NCBI RefSeq assembly: GCF_963664415.1
Contig: NZ_OY761440.1
Coordinates: forward strand, 124,001-188,000
Reading direction: 5' to 3'
Source: an uncultured Desulfobacter sp.
Lineage (GTDB): Bacteria > Desulfobacterota > Desulfobacteria > Desulfobacterales > Desulfobacteraceae
DNA length: 64,000 nucleotides
The translations under genes and the position numbers were made by a program. Under the pieces are notes generated by a model. That model searched no databases, was not told where the DNA came from, and saw only the letters and a list, made by a program, of their open reading frames with translations. Positions within the stretch are counted from its first letter, which is position 1, and each line of letters opens with the position of its first letter. This document shows, piece by piece, positions 29,356 to 38,986 of the stretch.

Positions 29356-29541
29356 GCTTTTTTTTGACAGAACCCCATTGCAGTTTTAATTTTAGTGGAA
29401 CATGGGGATACTTGGTTACCGTTAATCTTGTTCATGGCCTAGCTCCTGATTAAGATTTATACGTCTCTGTATTTACAACGCAACTGCGGTACAACTTACA
29501 AAACTATCGTAGTCAAGTTGACACACAAAACCTTGGCATGT

Positions 29542-29557
29542 TGCCAAATCCATGCCA
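29542..29557 (-). promoter_or_regulatory. candidate sigma-54 promoter of the DUF39 operon
   Basis: Minus-strand TGGCATGGATTTGGCA with a full GG-N10-GC spacing, about 190 bp before the DUF39 start. Only the -12 box deviates (TGGC for TTGC). Same layout as the promoter at 27425. Confidence 0.6.
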
Positions 29558-29674
29558 GATATTTTTTTTAATATTTAATCAACTGATTTAATGAAACAAT
29601 CAAATTCTTTTATGATACAGCTACAAATATCTTTAAAAAAATATCATATGTATTCCCATACAACAGATCGCAAG

Positions 29675-29865
29675 TGTGTGCTTTTTACACAGGTTGTTAT
29701 AGATAGTTCCATTAATTGTGAAATATAAACACAACACTTTTTATCTATCCACCCAAAGAAAACAACGATTTTGAAGAAAAGCACTTTAATATTAAATTTT
29801 TAACTCAAAATAGCCACCAAATATAATACAACTCCACAGACAAAGACATGTGCATTTTTTTCACA
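29675..29865 (-). promoter_or_regulatory. three TGTG-N9-CACA sites upstream of the DUF39 operon
   Basis: TGTGTGCTTTTTACACA (29675-29691), TGTGAAATATAAACACA (29717-29733) and TGTGCATTTTTTTCACA (29849-29865). All three keep exactly nine bases between TGTG and CACA. They lie 120-310 bp upstream of the sigma-54-like promoter, as activator sites do. The rest of 29356-29976 shows no gene. Confidence 0.65.
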
Positions 29866-29976
29866 TTCCACTTGACGCAACTAACGATAAACAAGACAAA
29901 AAAATGCCGTCTGACAGATAGCGACCTAACCCTAAACCAATTCATCTCATATAGAGCCCCCCCCCTTTAACACACT

Positions 29977-30170
29977 CACCCCTGCTTTTTCCATACACTG
30001 CGTCACACGTTTGCAAGTTGGCTTGTCCAGAGAGGTGTTAAACTGGAGGTGGTCAGTCAATTGCTTGGCCACAGCAGCCTGAATATCACAATGCGGTATG
30101 CTCATTTAGCACCTTCCCAGGGAAAATCGGCTGCCCAGGATCTCCTAAATTATATAGCCTCCCGGCGGAT
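29977..30170 (+). pseudogene. tyrosine recombinase (phage-type integrase), C-terminal remnant
   Basis: The frame reads [19 protein letters not shown], then [21 protein letters not shown], that is, the box II of tyrosine recombinases with the second catalytic Arg, the HxxR/GH pair and the nucleophilic Tyr. Everything upstream of this box is missing, and after about 20 further residues ([18 protein letters not shown]) the frame meets the truncated ATPase. A decayed integrase marking an old integration or deletion junction. Confidence 0.8.
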
Positions 30171-31124
30171 CCTGACAGACGTTTGGCACTTTTTATTGAT
30201 GAGGTGCAGGATATTGATCAATTCGAAACCGCCCTGCGCAGCCTTCAGGCCGGTGGTGGCATTGATATCTTTGCCACCGGCAGTAATGCCAAACTTCTTT
30301 CCGGAGAGCTGGCCACCTATCTATCCGGCCGGTACGTTGAAATAAAGGTATATGGGCTGACCTATAATGAGTTTTTAACTTTTCACGGGCTTGAGCAAGG
30401 GCTGGATAGCCTGCAAACCTATCTGAAATTTGGCGGACTTCCCTACCTAAAACATCTGTCTTTAGACGATTCAATTGTTTTTGATTATCTGAGAAACGTT
30501 TCAGATGCCATTATCCTCAAAGACATTGTTGCCAGGTACGACATCCGGAATGTTGCCTTTCTGCAGCGGTTATGCCGTTTCCTCGCAGATAACGTCGGCT
30601 CCCTGGTCACGGCGCGAAAAATCAGCACCTACCTGAAATCCCAGCAGATCAAAATCTCCCACAACCTGGTCATTGACTACCTGTCATATCTTTCCAGCGC
30701 CCAGCTTGTACTTCAGGCAAGACGGTATGACATTGCTGGCAAAAAAATTTTTGAAAATGGAGAAAAATACTATTTTGAGGATCTTGGCATCCGTCATGCA
30801 ATGGTTGGGTTCAACACCTCAGACATCAATAAAATTATTGAAAATGTAATTTTCACCCACTTGAAAACAGCCGGATATGAAGTCACCGTTGGACAAATTG
30901 GAAAAAAGGAAACCGATTTTGTCTGTGAAAAGCAAGGGGAACGCCTGTACATACAGGCTGCTTACATGATTCCGGATGACAAGGTTCGGGATCGTGAATT
31001 CGGCAGTCTTCTTGCTATTCCAGACAACCATCCTAAAAAAGTGGTGACCATGGACCCGGTTATCGGCGGCACATATAAAGGCATTGAGCATGTCCATCTT
31101 GAAAAGTTTCTGCTTTCTCTATAA
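30171..31124 (+). pseudogene. AAA_14/DUF4143 ATPase, 5'-truncated
   Basis: About 317 codons. It begins abruptly just before the Walker B segment ([21 protein letters not shown]) and then follows the AAA_14/DUF4143 pattern: [42 protein letters not shown], a winged-helix part (LVTARKISTYLKSQQIKISHNLVIDYLSYLSSAQLV) and a C-terminal nuclease-like part (VGQIGKKETDFVCEKQGERLYIQ). The Walker A region and start are absent, replaced by the integrase remnant. The only possible start is a TTG inside the domain. Probably not functional. Confidence 0.8.
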
Positions 31125-31280
31125 CGGCCATGGGCCGACCTGGTCTATCAACAGCCAGGCTTGACCCACAACAAAATATGGAAGAAGCTTAGTAACTTAT
31201 CGGATCTTTCATATAAACTCCACCTACATTTGATGAAATCCATTTCTATCAGAACCTCGAAAATTCGATAATTACCCTAC

Positions 31281-31982
31281 TTATAATTGACGCTGATCAT
31301 CTATACTATTAATAATAGTCCGGGTGTTGAATTCGGTATTCAGAAAATTTATATTTTGCCATAGTCCTCGCTGCAAAATTTCAAATACGCCGGTATAGTC
31401 ATTCTTCAGACGTTCATCATCCATGGTATACCCCCGGAGGTATTTCATCAACTCCCAATTGATAGAACCAGAATCAAACCGATCACTGTCGTAATCGCCA
31501 CCGGACCATTCCATGTAACCTTCGTGCTCTTCATGGCTCGGGTCCTTCAGGGCGTTGCAGAATTCAAAGTAGCCGGGTACGCCGCCTACATCTTCAGGAG
31601 GGCAGGCCCGCTCGCCTTCAAAACAGGCCAGCTCCGTTCTCAGTTCCGGATTGAAATAGCGGCTTTCCTCCAGAACCAGTTCATGCTCCCAGCTATCCCC
31701 GAAATCATACAGATAACGAAAGGTACGGCCTTTCTGCTTGATCAGATTTCCAAGACGGTATCTGCCGCAGACCAGCCCCTCTTCTTTCGATTCCGGGTAT
31801 TCCGTGTATCGTTTACTACCGATGGTGAATTGGTGCAGATGGCTGTCGGTCCAACCCATAACAATCTGGATAACATCGTGGAACCGGTCCAGCGTAATGC
31901 TGGCGGGCACTACAAAACGACGCCAGATTGCCGGTTCGATATCAAGTAGTTGTATTTTCAGCAGATAAAATCGTTCGTTCAT
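31281..31982 (-). CDS. pRiA4b ORF-3-like protein
   Basis: 233 residues of the PRiA4_ORF3 (IS1096 TnpR-like) family: YLLKIQLLDIEPAIWRRFVVPASITLDRFHDVIQIVMGW, then HLHQFTIG, YDFGDSWEHELVLE, CFEGERACPPEDVGG and GYFEFCNALKDPSHEEHEGYMEW. The family is common in accessory DNA and has no established function; some copies sit next to transposases. Its ATG overlaps the stop of the DUF6880-like gene by 4 bp, so the two are co-translated. Confidence 0.88.
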   Translation of the reverse strand: MNERFYLLKIQLLDIEPAIWRRFVVPASITLDRFHDVIQIVMGWTDSHLHQFTIGSKRYTEYPESKEEGLVCGRYRLGNLIKQKGRTFRYLYDFGDSWEHELVLEESRYFNPELRTELACFEGERACPPEDVGGVPGYFEFCNALKDPSHEEHEGYMEWSGGDYDSDRFDSGSINWELMKYLRGYTMDDERLKNDYTGVFEILQRGLWQNINFLNTEFNTRTIINSIDDQRQL

Positions 31983-33331
31983 TTCTTCACCTCATATTTT
32001 GACCAGAAGCTTCGTTTTCGGCCATGAGCCTGAATGATCTTCTCTTTGAAAGCTTCGTGATGATTAAATTCTTTCCAGTTGGCGACGCTTGCCGCCAGTT
32101 TATCCAACTTTTTCAGATACCGAATGCCATGGGGGTAGGCCTTGGTGTACCCACGTTCCAGAATTGAGACAAGCAGACTGCGGTATATCAGGCTAGTAAC
32201 AAGATGGCGATTTTCTGACTCCATCGCTTCTGCCAGAGAAAGCAGACTGCCGTAATAGTTGCCATCAAGCTGGTCGGCACGCCCCAGAAGATATTCTTCG
32301 GCGGCATCTATCTTCCCGACTGCAATCAGGAATTTGGCATCAGATTCCCGTAGCCTGTCGGTTTTCAGGATTTGCTCAACTTCATCATTGATAGTATCAT
32401 CCCGTTTGTCATGACCGATGACATCCAGAAGCGCCTGCAAAGTGTCAGTGGAATGATGGGATCTGTATTTCTGGTACAGAAGTTTTGTCAGCTTTTCAGA
32501 ATCACCCTGCTTATGGTAGATCTCCTCAAGAAGCTTATCCCGCTCGTATGCTTGAAAGGTTTCACCTTCCGGGATTTTCTTCAGCCAGGAATGGGCGGTT
32601 TCAACATCTGTGCTTTCAAGGTATACCCGGGCAATATCAATCAGTGCCGCTGTGGACAGCTTTCCCCATGAAGCGATGCGCGTCTTCTCAAACAGCTTTG
32701 CATCCTTGATCTGGCGGGCCAGTGATTCGATCAGCATCAGGTGATGACGTTTGCCGTATTCATCTTTTTCTTTGTTTGCCCATTGCTGAAGCGTTGTAAT
32801 CATCGTTCGGATAATATCCTCAGGCAGGCACAACCCTGCACAATCAATCAAAGTGTCCCGGATGCCGTAATTGTCCTTTTGATTTACCTTAAGAATGATG
32901 TCCGCAACTTTGTCCTTGTCTTTACAGCGTGAGGCATAGTCCACAAACAGTTCTTTAGCATCATAGCGAAAAATATCTCCAATATTTCCGCTGGAGTCAT
33001 CGCACATCTCAAAAATGGTATTGTCAGTCTCGTAAAATGCCGCAACAAGTTCAATGCCGGTGAGCGGATCATCCACACCGGATTTTAAATCCTGCAGCAG
33101 CATTTCCAGTTCTCGGGCAAAACTGGCGGCTCCCTGCCAGTCAATAAAGCGCTTTGAATGTTTCAGGCCGGAAAGCTTCTTCTTAAAGCGTTGAACATTT
33201 TCCTTTGGGGTGGCAATCAGCTGTTCAATCAGGTCATCAGCCTCATCGGAATGGACTGCAAAATTCAATAAGGCATCTGCAAGGGCGTGCGGTCCCAGAT
33301 TGATCAGTTTTTGTTTGCGGGAATCAGTCAT
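31979..33331 (-). CDS. DUF6880-like helical-repeat protein
   Basis: 450 residues, mostly alpha-helical with TPR-like pairs (AALIDIARVYLESTDVETAHSWLKKIPEG, AKFLIAVGKIDAAEEYLLGRADQL). The N-terminus, RKQKLINLGPHALADALLNFA, and the ELEMLLQDLKSGVDDPLTGIELVAAF stretch resemble proteins annotated DUF6880. I chose the ATG at 33331, with GAGGA about seven bases upstream; the open frame to 33397 adds an unconvincing leader. Paired with the pRiA4b-ORF3-like gene. Function unknown; the pair may be part of an accessory module. Confidence 0.72.
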   Translation of the reverse strand: MTDSRKQKLINLGPHALADALLNFAVHSDEADDLIEQLIATPKENVQRFKKKLSGLKHSKRFIDWQGAASFARELEMLLQDLKSGVDDPLTGIELVAAFYETDNTIFEMCDDSSGNIGDIFRYDAKELFVDYASRCKDKDKVADIILKVNQKDNYGIRDTLIDCAGLCLPEDIIRTMITTLQQWANKEKDEYGKRHHLMLIESLARQIKDAKLFEKTRIASWGKLSTAALIDIARVYLESTDVETAHSWLKKIPEGETFQAYERDKLLEEIYHKQGDSEKLTKLLYQKYRSHHSTDTLQALLDVIGHDKRDDTINDEVEQILKTDRLRESDAKFLIAVGKIDAAEEYLLGRADQLDGNYYGSLLSLAEAMESENRHLVTSLIYRSLLVSILERGYTKAYPHGIRYLKKLDKLAASVANWKEFNHHEAFKEKIIQAHGRKRSFWSKYEVKK

Positions 33332-33877
33332 TTGCTTGTCCTCTAATTCATATTCCAACCCTTGTACAGCCTGGGCCGGACATTGAGCTGCGGCCACCGG
33401 ATACAGGTGTGATGTTTATCTGGGTGCTGATTCTTTCTTTCAGTGCTGATATACCGATTTGCCAATTGCCATCTTCAATCAGCCAACGACACAAAACCCC
33501 TAAAGTTAGCCAACAAATCACTCCTAAATATAAATCTTTTTGTTTATTTTTGATGTTTGATAACTTCAAATAATTTCCGTTTTCAAAATCGGACAAGGGC
33601 TGTTAGATCGAAATCCGCAAATGATAAAATGCAAAATAATTTGGAGATTATCCTGACTGTTGTCTATATGGCAAGGGAGAATTTGCACTGCTGGGTTTTT
33701 AATTTTTACAGGGCCGTTCTTCGATCTATTTGGGGCGAAGACTATATAAAGGACAAGGTCCATTTTTCGGAAGGGCTCCCCCTCAGACTATTGCCCAAGT
33801 GCTGGCCCAACTCCGGTCCGGCAAGGCCGTTATCGTTTTTGACCAGGAAACGGATTCCGCTACTATTTTGAGCCGTG
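33332..33877. other. intergenic region without a convincing gene
   Basis: Short open frames on both strands (for example 33348-33596 minus, 33557-33871 plus) have no recognisable domain, ribosome site or coding pattern. It may hold decayed gene fragments. Confidence 0.5.
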
Positions 33878-35566
33878 TTAAAATTTGAACTGCCCAACCA
33901 TCTGGTCGAGACGCACTGCCATTTGGGAAAGTTCAGATGCACTGGCTTTTACTTGTTCGCTTGATGTACTCATTTCTTCCGTAGCTTGAGAATTCTCGGA
34001 AATATCCTCTTTGACATGCTCTGCGTTTTGGGCGGCATTGTTAATATGTTCGTTTGCCTCTTTCATTCCCTGGGCTGCCTGGCTGACGTTGAATGAAATT
34101 TCTTTTGTCGTGGCTGATTGCTCTTCCATGGCACCAGCGACGGTGGAAACGATTTGGTTAATATCGTTAATAATGGCCGTAATAAATGTAATATACGATA
34201 CGGATTCCCGGGTTGTGGACTGAATTCCTGTGATTTTTGCACTAATCTCATCCGTAGCCTGGGCGGTTTGTCTGGCCAGCTCTTTAATTTCCGCCGCCAC
34301 CACGGTAAACCCTTTGCCGGCTTCACCTGCCCGGGCGGCTTCAATTGTGGCATTCAGGGCCAAAAGATTTGTTTGCTCAGAGATATCTGAGATGGTCTCT
34401 GTGATTTGACTGATCTCATTTGCCGCCTTATTTAAATTTTTTATTTTGTTGGACACTTCTTTTGCTGTATTAACGGCCTTAGCTGTGGTGCGATTTCCTT
34501 GGGCCATGTTGCCAGCGATTTCGGCAATGGTGGCCGACATCTCTTCCGAGGCGGATACGATGGCCTGAACACTGACGGTCGTCTGCTCTGTGGCGGCTGC
34601 CGTCGTTGTCATGCCATCGGCGGTTTGTTCCGCTATTCCCAGAATATGCGAGCAATTACCGGCTATATGTTTGGAACTGGAAGACATCTGTTCGGATATG
34701 GCGGATAATTCGGTTGAACAGGCAGAAATGGAATCTGTTTTTTCAGAAAAATCTGAAAACATGTTGCCCAGGCTTGAGACCATCCGGTTCAGCGCATCGA
34801 CCAGGCTCCCAACCTCATCTTCCTGTTCGATGGAAAGTTGACGGGTTAAATCTCCCTGTGCCACATGTTCGGCAAACAACACACTTTGTTTAATCGGTTT
34901 CACTATAATTCCAGCAATATACAGTGTCAATCCCAGAGAAATAACCATCATGACCAAAATGGCCATGTAAATATTCCATTTGACATTGTTGACGGCAGCC
35001 ATGACATCGTCCATGTAAATTCCGGACCCGATGACCCATCCCCAGGATTTATATGCCTTTACATGGGAAAGCTTGGGGACCGGTTCATTTGAACCGGGTT
35101 TAGGCCAGTAATAAGTTAAGAAACCGCCGGAATTTTCCCGGGCCAGTTTAACCATATCCCTAAACAGAAATATTCCCTTGGCATCTTTAGTTTGAGTCAT
35201 GGATTCTCCGTTCAACTCCGGTTGCATGGGATGAATTACCATACTGGTATCTTTTTCATGGAGGACGAAAAGATATTCCTCGGAATATTTTCCGTACCTT
35301 ATCGCCTGGATGAGATTTTTAGCTTCAGACTTTGCCTGTTCCCGGGTTATTTTTCCCTGGCCGACCTGTTTTTCATAATCCTTAATCAGGCTGACAACGG
35401 TATCCACGACATTTTCCAAAGCGGTTTCACGCTCTTGGATCATTTCTTTTTGGATCACAGGAATAATGAAAAAGGTGACAATCACGAGAAGCACCAAACC
35501 GGACAGACAGGCGATACTGAAAATTTTCTTAAAAAGGCTGAGGTTCTTGAATCGAATTCGTTTCAT
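33878..35566 (-). CDS. methyl-accepting chemotaxis protein (single-Cache sensor)
   Basis: 562 residues. TM1 ([21 protein letters not shown]), a periplasmic single-Cache domain (about 40-190; [28 protein letters not shown], and [34 protein letters not shown]), TM2 ([21 protein letters not shown]), HAMP, then the cytoplasmic signalling domain with the hairpin tip [29 protein letters not shown]. Cache domains of this type often bind small organic acids. Start with GGAG nine bases upstream. A stand-alone gene; no che genes nearby. Confidence 0.95.
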   Translation of the reverse strand: MKRIRFKNLSLFKKIFSIACLSGLVLLVIVTFFIIPVIQKEMIQERETALENVVDTVVSLIKDYEKQVGQGKITREQAKSEAKNLIQAIRYGKYSEEYLFVLHEKDTSMVIHPMQPELNGESMTQTKDAKGIFLFRDMVKLARENSGGFLTYYWPKPGSNEPVPKLSHVKAYKSWGWVIGSGIYMDDVMAAVNNVKWNIYMAILVMMVISLGLTLYIAGIIVKPIKQSVLFAEHVAQGDLTRQLSIEQEDEVGSLVDALNRMVSSLGNMFSDFSEKTDSISACSTELSAISEQMSSSSKHIAGNCSHILGIAEQTADGMTTTAAATEQTTVSVQAIVSASEEMSATIAEIAGNMAQGNRTTAKAVNTAKEVSNKIKNLNKAANEISQITETISDISEQTNLLALNATIEAARAGEAGKGFTVVAAEIKELARQTAQATDEISAKITGIQSTTRESVSYITFITAIINDINQIVSTVAGAMEEQSATTKEISFNVSQAAQGMKEANEHINNAAQNAEHVKEDISENSQATEEMSTSSEQVKASASELSQMAVRLDQMVGQFKF

Positions 35567-35952
35567 GATAGGGATCTCCAGTGGCTAAAATCAATTAAAT
35601 TTGAAAGAAGATTAAACAAAAAAACAGCACAAATACATACAACGCGGATAGGCAAAAACCGATATTTGGTTTTATCGAACACTGTTGTAGTCTGAGTATA
35701 CAGAAAGCAACCTTTATTCGAATCTTTCTTATATGTCAATAAAAATGTTAGGCTATTAATAAGATATTAGCAACTTCTTAGAAGATAACTATTCTCACTT
35801 GACATTAGTCTACCAGTTTGGGATATTATCTGCCTAATATTTTAAAAATACCCCAAAAACACCTGATTTCAAAAATTTAATATGGGAACTTATTAAGATA
35901 AACTAAAAGTCCCGCACATCTCTATCCAAAAAGCAACGGAACAAGAGAATAT
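35567..35952. other. divergent intergenic region
   Basis: AT-rich spacer between the chemoreceptor (leftward) and the interrupted sensor kinase (rightward). No gene seen; it must contain both promoters. Confidence 0.5.
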
Positions 35953-37554
35953 ATGTTAAACATAAAAGCTGACACGACAACAACGACAGAACTTCAACGT
36001 GGGATCCCAATTATCGGGGCTCTATTAGGTGCACTCATGCTTAACTCTTTGTCGTATGGGCAGAAAATAATTGCAGGATATGACCCATACATATGGAAAG
36101 CATATATTGTTCCCTCTTTTTTCGGACTCATTTTCGGCTTTTTTCACGGCAGATATATAAATAAACTAAAAAGCTCTTCAAGCGCACTAAAAACAAGTGA
36201 AGGAAAATACCACGCCATAGCGGACTTTACCTTTGATTGGGAATATTGGCGTGATGTAAATGGTGATCTTATTTATGTATCACCGTCTTGCGAAAAAATA
36301 AGCGGCTACCAGGCACATGAGTTTTTACAGGACCCATCACTATTTTTTTCTCTGGTACACCCCGATGATCTTGAAGATGTAAAACAGAACCTGACACATA
36401 TGACCGAGTCAACAGACACACGCAAGCTTAATTTCCGCATTATAGACCGTAGTGGGAAAACACATTGGATACAGCACAACTGCTTATCGGTGTATGACAG
36501 TAACGGCAACTGGCTTGGACGCCGTGGGAACAACCATGATTTTACCGCGCTAAAGGCAGCCGAAGAAGCATCGCTCAATCATGCCGAGCGATTTCGAATT
36601 TTTTTCGAAGCCACCAACGACGCAATATTTGTTCATCCCTTTAAAAAAAATGGTTTTAAACCGTTCATTGAAGTCAATCCCATTGCCTGTCAACGCTATG
36701 GTTATTCAAGGGACGAGTTCCTTAAGCTTACTGTTGCCGATATCACAGAGGAAGCCTTTTCCCCAAAAAATGAGACCATCAACACCCCAAGTCAACTTCT
36801 TGAATCACAACATCAAGTTTTCGAAACCGCGCACATCACAAAGACAGGCGAAAAAATTCCTGTCGAAACAAATCGTAACATCTTAGAACAGAGCGGTGAG
36901 CTGTTTATCATTTCAGTTGTGCGCGATATTTCAGACCGTAAACAGGCTGAAGCAGAAAAAGAAAAATTACAATCCCAGCTCCAGCAAAGTCAGAAGATGG
37001 AAGCGATCGGCACATTGGCAGGCGGCATTGCCCATGATTTCAACAATATTCTTACGGGCATTTTGGGATATGCCGAATTGCTGCAAATGGACCTGAATGA
37101 GAAAGCGTCGTCCAAAGAATATCTCCAAGGAATCGTTAACGCCGGCAACCGAGCTTCCGAGTTGGTTCATCAAATACTGACCTTCAGCAGACAAGCTGAA
37201 CATAAGACACTTCCCTTCACTTTTTTAATTGTTGTGAAAGAGGCCCTAAACCTGATTCGATCAACGATACCTGCCTCAATTGAAATCAAAAAAGATATTA
37301 ATTCAAAAGCTAAAATAATGGCTGATCCCACACAAATTCATCAAGTGATTATGAATCTGTGCACCAACGCATATCAATCGATGAACGGTTTAGACGGGGT
37401 ATTGTCCGTCAGAGTATTTGATACTGAAATAAAAGAAACCAATGCATCCCCGGGAAAATATATCGTACTGGAGGTAGAAGATACGGGGGTCGGCATGAAC
37501 CAAGAAGCCCTGATGCGAATATTTGACCCTTATTTTACAACCAAGGACTTCGGG
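35953..37554 (+). pseudogene. hybrid histidine kinase, 5' part, interrupted by the IS21-like element
   Basis: 534 codons: two membrane helices (GIPIIGALLGALMLNSLSYG and IVPSFFGLIFGFFHGRYI), a PAS domain (about 85-200), a second PAS domain (about 205-320), HisKA with GGIAHDFNNILTGILGYAEL and HATPase with N box NLCTNAYQSM and G1 DTGVGM. The frame is cut at FTTKDFG, in the G2 ATP-lid box, by an insertion at 37555; six bases later the IS supplies a stop. The missing part resumes exactly at 42092 (KGTGLGLSTVDGIVKKH). Joined, the gene would encode about 721 residues. The truncated product lacks an ATP lid and receiver and is unlikely to be active. Confidence 0.92.
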
Positions 37555-37708
37555 CTATAGCGCTCAGATAAATTGATACAATTTTACTCTGATAAACTAA
37601 TACGTTGGCTGGCATAGGCCGGCATTTACCCCGCCCAAAAAAATTTAAATAAAAACCCCGCGGTACCCTGCAGATTCACGCAGGATAACCGAAGCTATTA
37701 AAGATTCG

Positions 37709-38209
37709 CTAAGATCGTTCTATTAAAGCTATTTTTTCGCAGAGAGTTTTGACGAACCGTTCCAGGTTAGTGATCCGTTTTTGGAGTTCGACGATGGTTT
37801 GATTTTCACGTTTTGAAGAAGATTCGGGTGGTGCCAGGGATTTAAAAATGTCACTGATGGGGACCATTTTGTTTTGCCTGACGATTTTTGCGGGATAAGC
37901 TGATTTTGTTTCTTGGAACGGGATGTCCGACTTTAATGTCTCAAGATATGCGACACTATCAATAAACCCACAGCCTTTGGTTACCATCACAAGATCAATG
38001 GTATTGTAATTTTTTTGGCAGGAAAAGCATCGGGCCAGATTTGTTTTTGGATTGATGCCGGTATTAAATTGATTGCAGACAGGGCAACAGAAACGGTATT
38101 CTTTTCCCTGGCCGGATACAGGGATAGACAAGGCCTCAAGCACCCTGTTCATGGGGATGTGATTACGAAGTGTAAACAGTCTCTGTCGGGTATAACGGGA
38201 ACCTGCCAT
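37709..38209 (-). CDS. DnaG/CHC2-type zinc-finger protein of the IS21-like element
   Basis: 166 residues. The N-terminal 90 resemble the zinc ribbon of bacterial primases: NHIPMNRVLEALSIPV, then YRFCCPVC and ARCFSCQKNYNTIDLVM, giving a CxxC...CxxC cluster with the F-W/Y-x-C-F-S-C pattern. No primase catalytic (TOPRIM) domain follows; the C-terminus is a coiled coil (IVELQKRITNLERFVKTLCEKIALIE). It is the last gene of the element, 15 bp after istB. A DNA-binding or replisome-targeting role during transposition is an inference from the fold. Could also be called 'CHC2 zinc finger protein'. Confidence 0.72.
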   Translation of the reverse strand: MAGSRYTRQRLFTLRNHIPMNRVLEALSIPVSGQGKEYRFCCPVCNQFNTGINPKTNLARCFSCQKNYNTIDLVMVTKGCGFIDSVAYLETLKSDIPFQETKSAYPAKIVRQNKMVPISDIFKSLAPPESSSKRENQTIVELQKRITNLERFVKTLCEKIALIERS

Positions 38210-38224
38210 GATAAAACCTGTCAG

Positions 38225-38986
38225 TTATATTGTTCCCAACTTTGATCTCAGACTTACACAGTTTCTCATGTTGATCACATGGCTGTTTTCCGTCAACCGG
38301 TCGATCAGGGCAGCGGTCAGATGGTCGTTTTTCAAAAAAGACGACCATTGAGAGAAGCCAAGATTTGATGTAATCAGCGTGGTCTTTTTCTGATGACGCC
38401 TGCTCATCAGGGTAAAAAACAGACCGACCTGCACCGGCTCAACCTCAACATATCCCAACTCGTCGATTAAAAGACAATCGGTTGCGGCAAATTTTTTAAT
38501 AACGTGGGCTTCCGTGTGATCGGCAACCGACTGGTAGAGTTGTTCGACCAGTTCAGCAAACGCGATAAATCGTCCGTTGTATCCCCGATCAATGGCATGG
38601 GTGAGGAAAGCGGTTGCAAGCCCGGTTTTCCCGGTGCCGGTCGGCCCCATAAAAATCAGATTACGGCATTTTTCCACGTAATCGAACCCATCGTACATGT
38701 TCAGGATCTTCTTTTTGTTCAGCTGCGGCTGCCGATCAAAAGGAAAGGTCTCGATCACGTATTTTTCCGGGATCCTGGCACGAGTAATCCGCATTTTTCT
38801 GGCGTTTTCCTTTTTGAGATTATACTCCTGCTCGACGACATATTCGAGCAGGCGCGTATGGGAGTAATTGCCCTTCTGAGCGATGGAAAGATAACGGTCC
38901 CAGTTCGACAGAAGACCGGAAAGCCTAAGATACTTGAGCATCTGTGTAAATTGTTCATCCATTGTCTTCTCCTGTGAAGTTGTCAT
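38225..38986 (-). CDS. istB: IstB-like transposition helper ATPase
   Basis: 253 residues. AAA+ helper of IS21 transposition, related to DnaC: Walker A GPTGTGKTGLATAF, Walker B CLLIDELGYVEVEPV, sensor-1 TLITSNLGFSQW and the C-terminal DHLTAALIDRLTENSHVI. The N-terminal helices (MLKYLRLSGLLSNWDRYLSIAQKGNYSHTRLLEYVVEQEY) are IstB-like. Its start lies 32 bp inside the istA gene. Confidence 0.93.
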   Translation of the reverse strand: MTTSQEKTMDEQFTQMLKYLRLSGLLSNWDRYLSIAQKGNYSHTRLLEYVVEQEYNLKKENARKMRITRARIPEKYVIETFPFDRQPQLNKKKILNMYDGFDYVEKCRNLIFMGPTGTGKTGLATAFLTHAIDRGYNGRFIAFAELVEQLYQSVADHTEAHVIKKFAATDCLLIDELGYVEVEPVQVGLFFTLMSRRHQKKTTLITSNLGFSQWSSFLKNDHLTAALIDRLTENSHVINMRNCVSLRSKLGTI

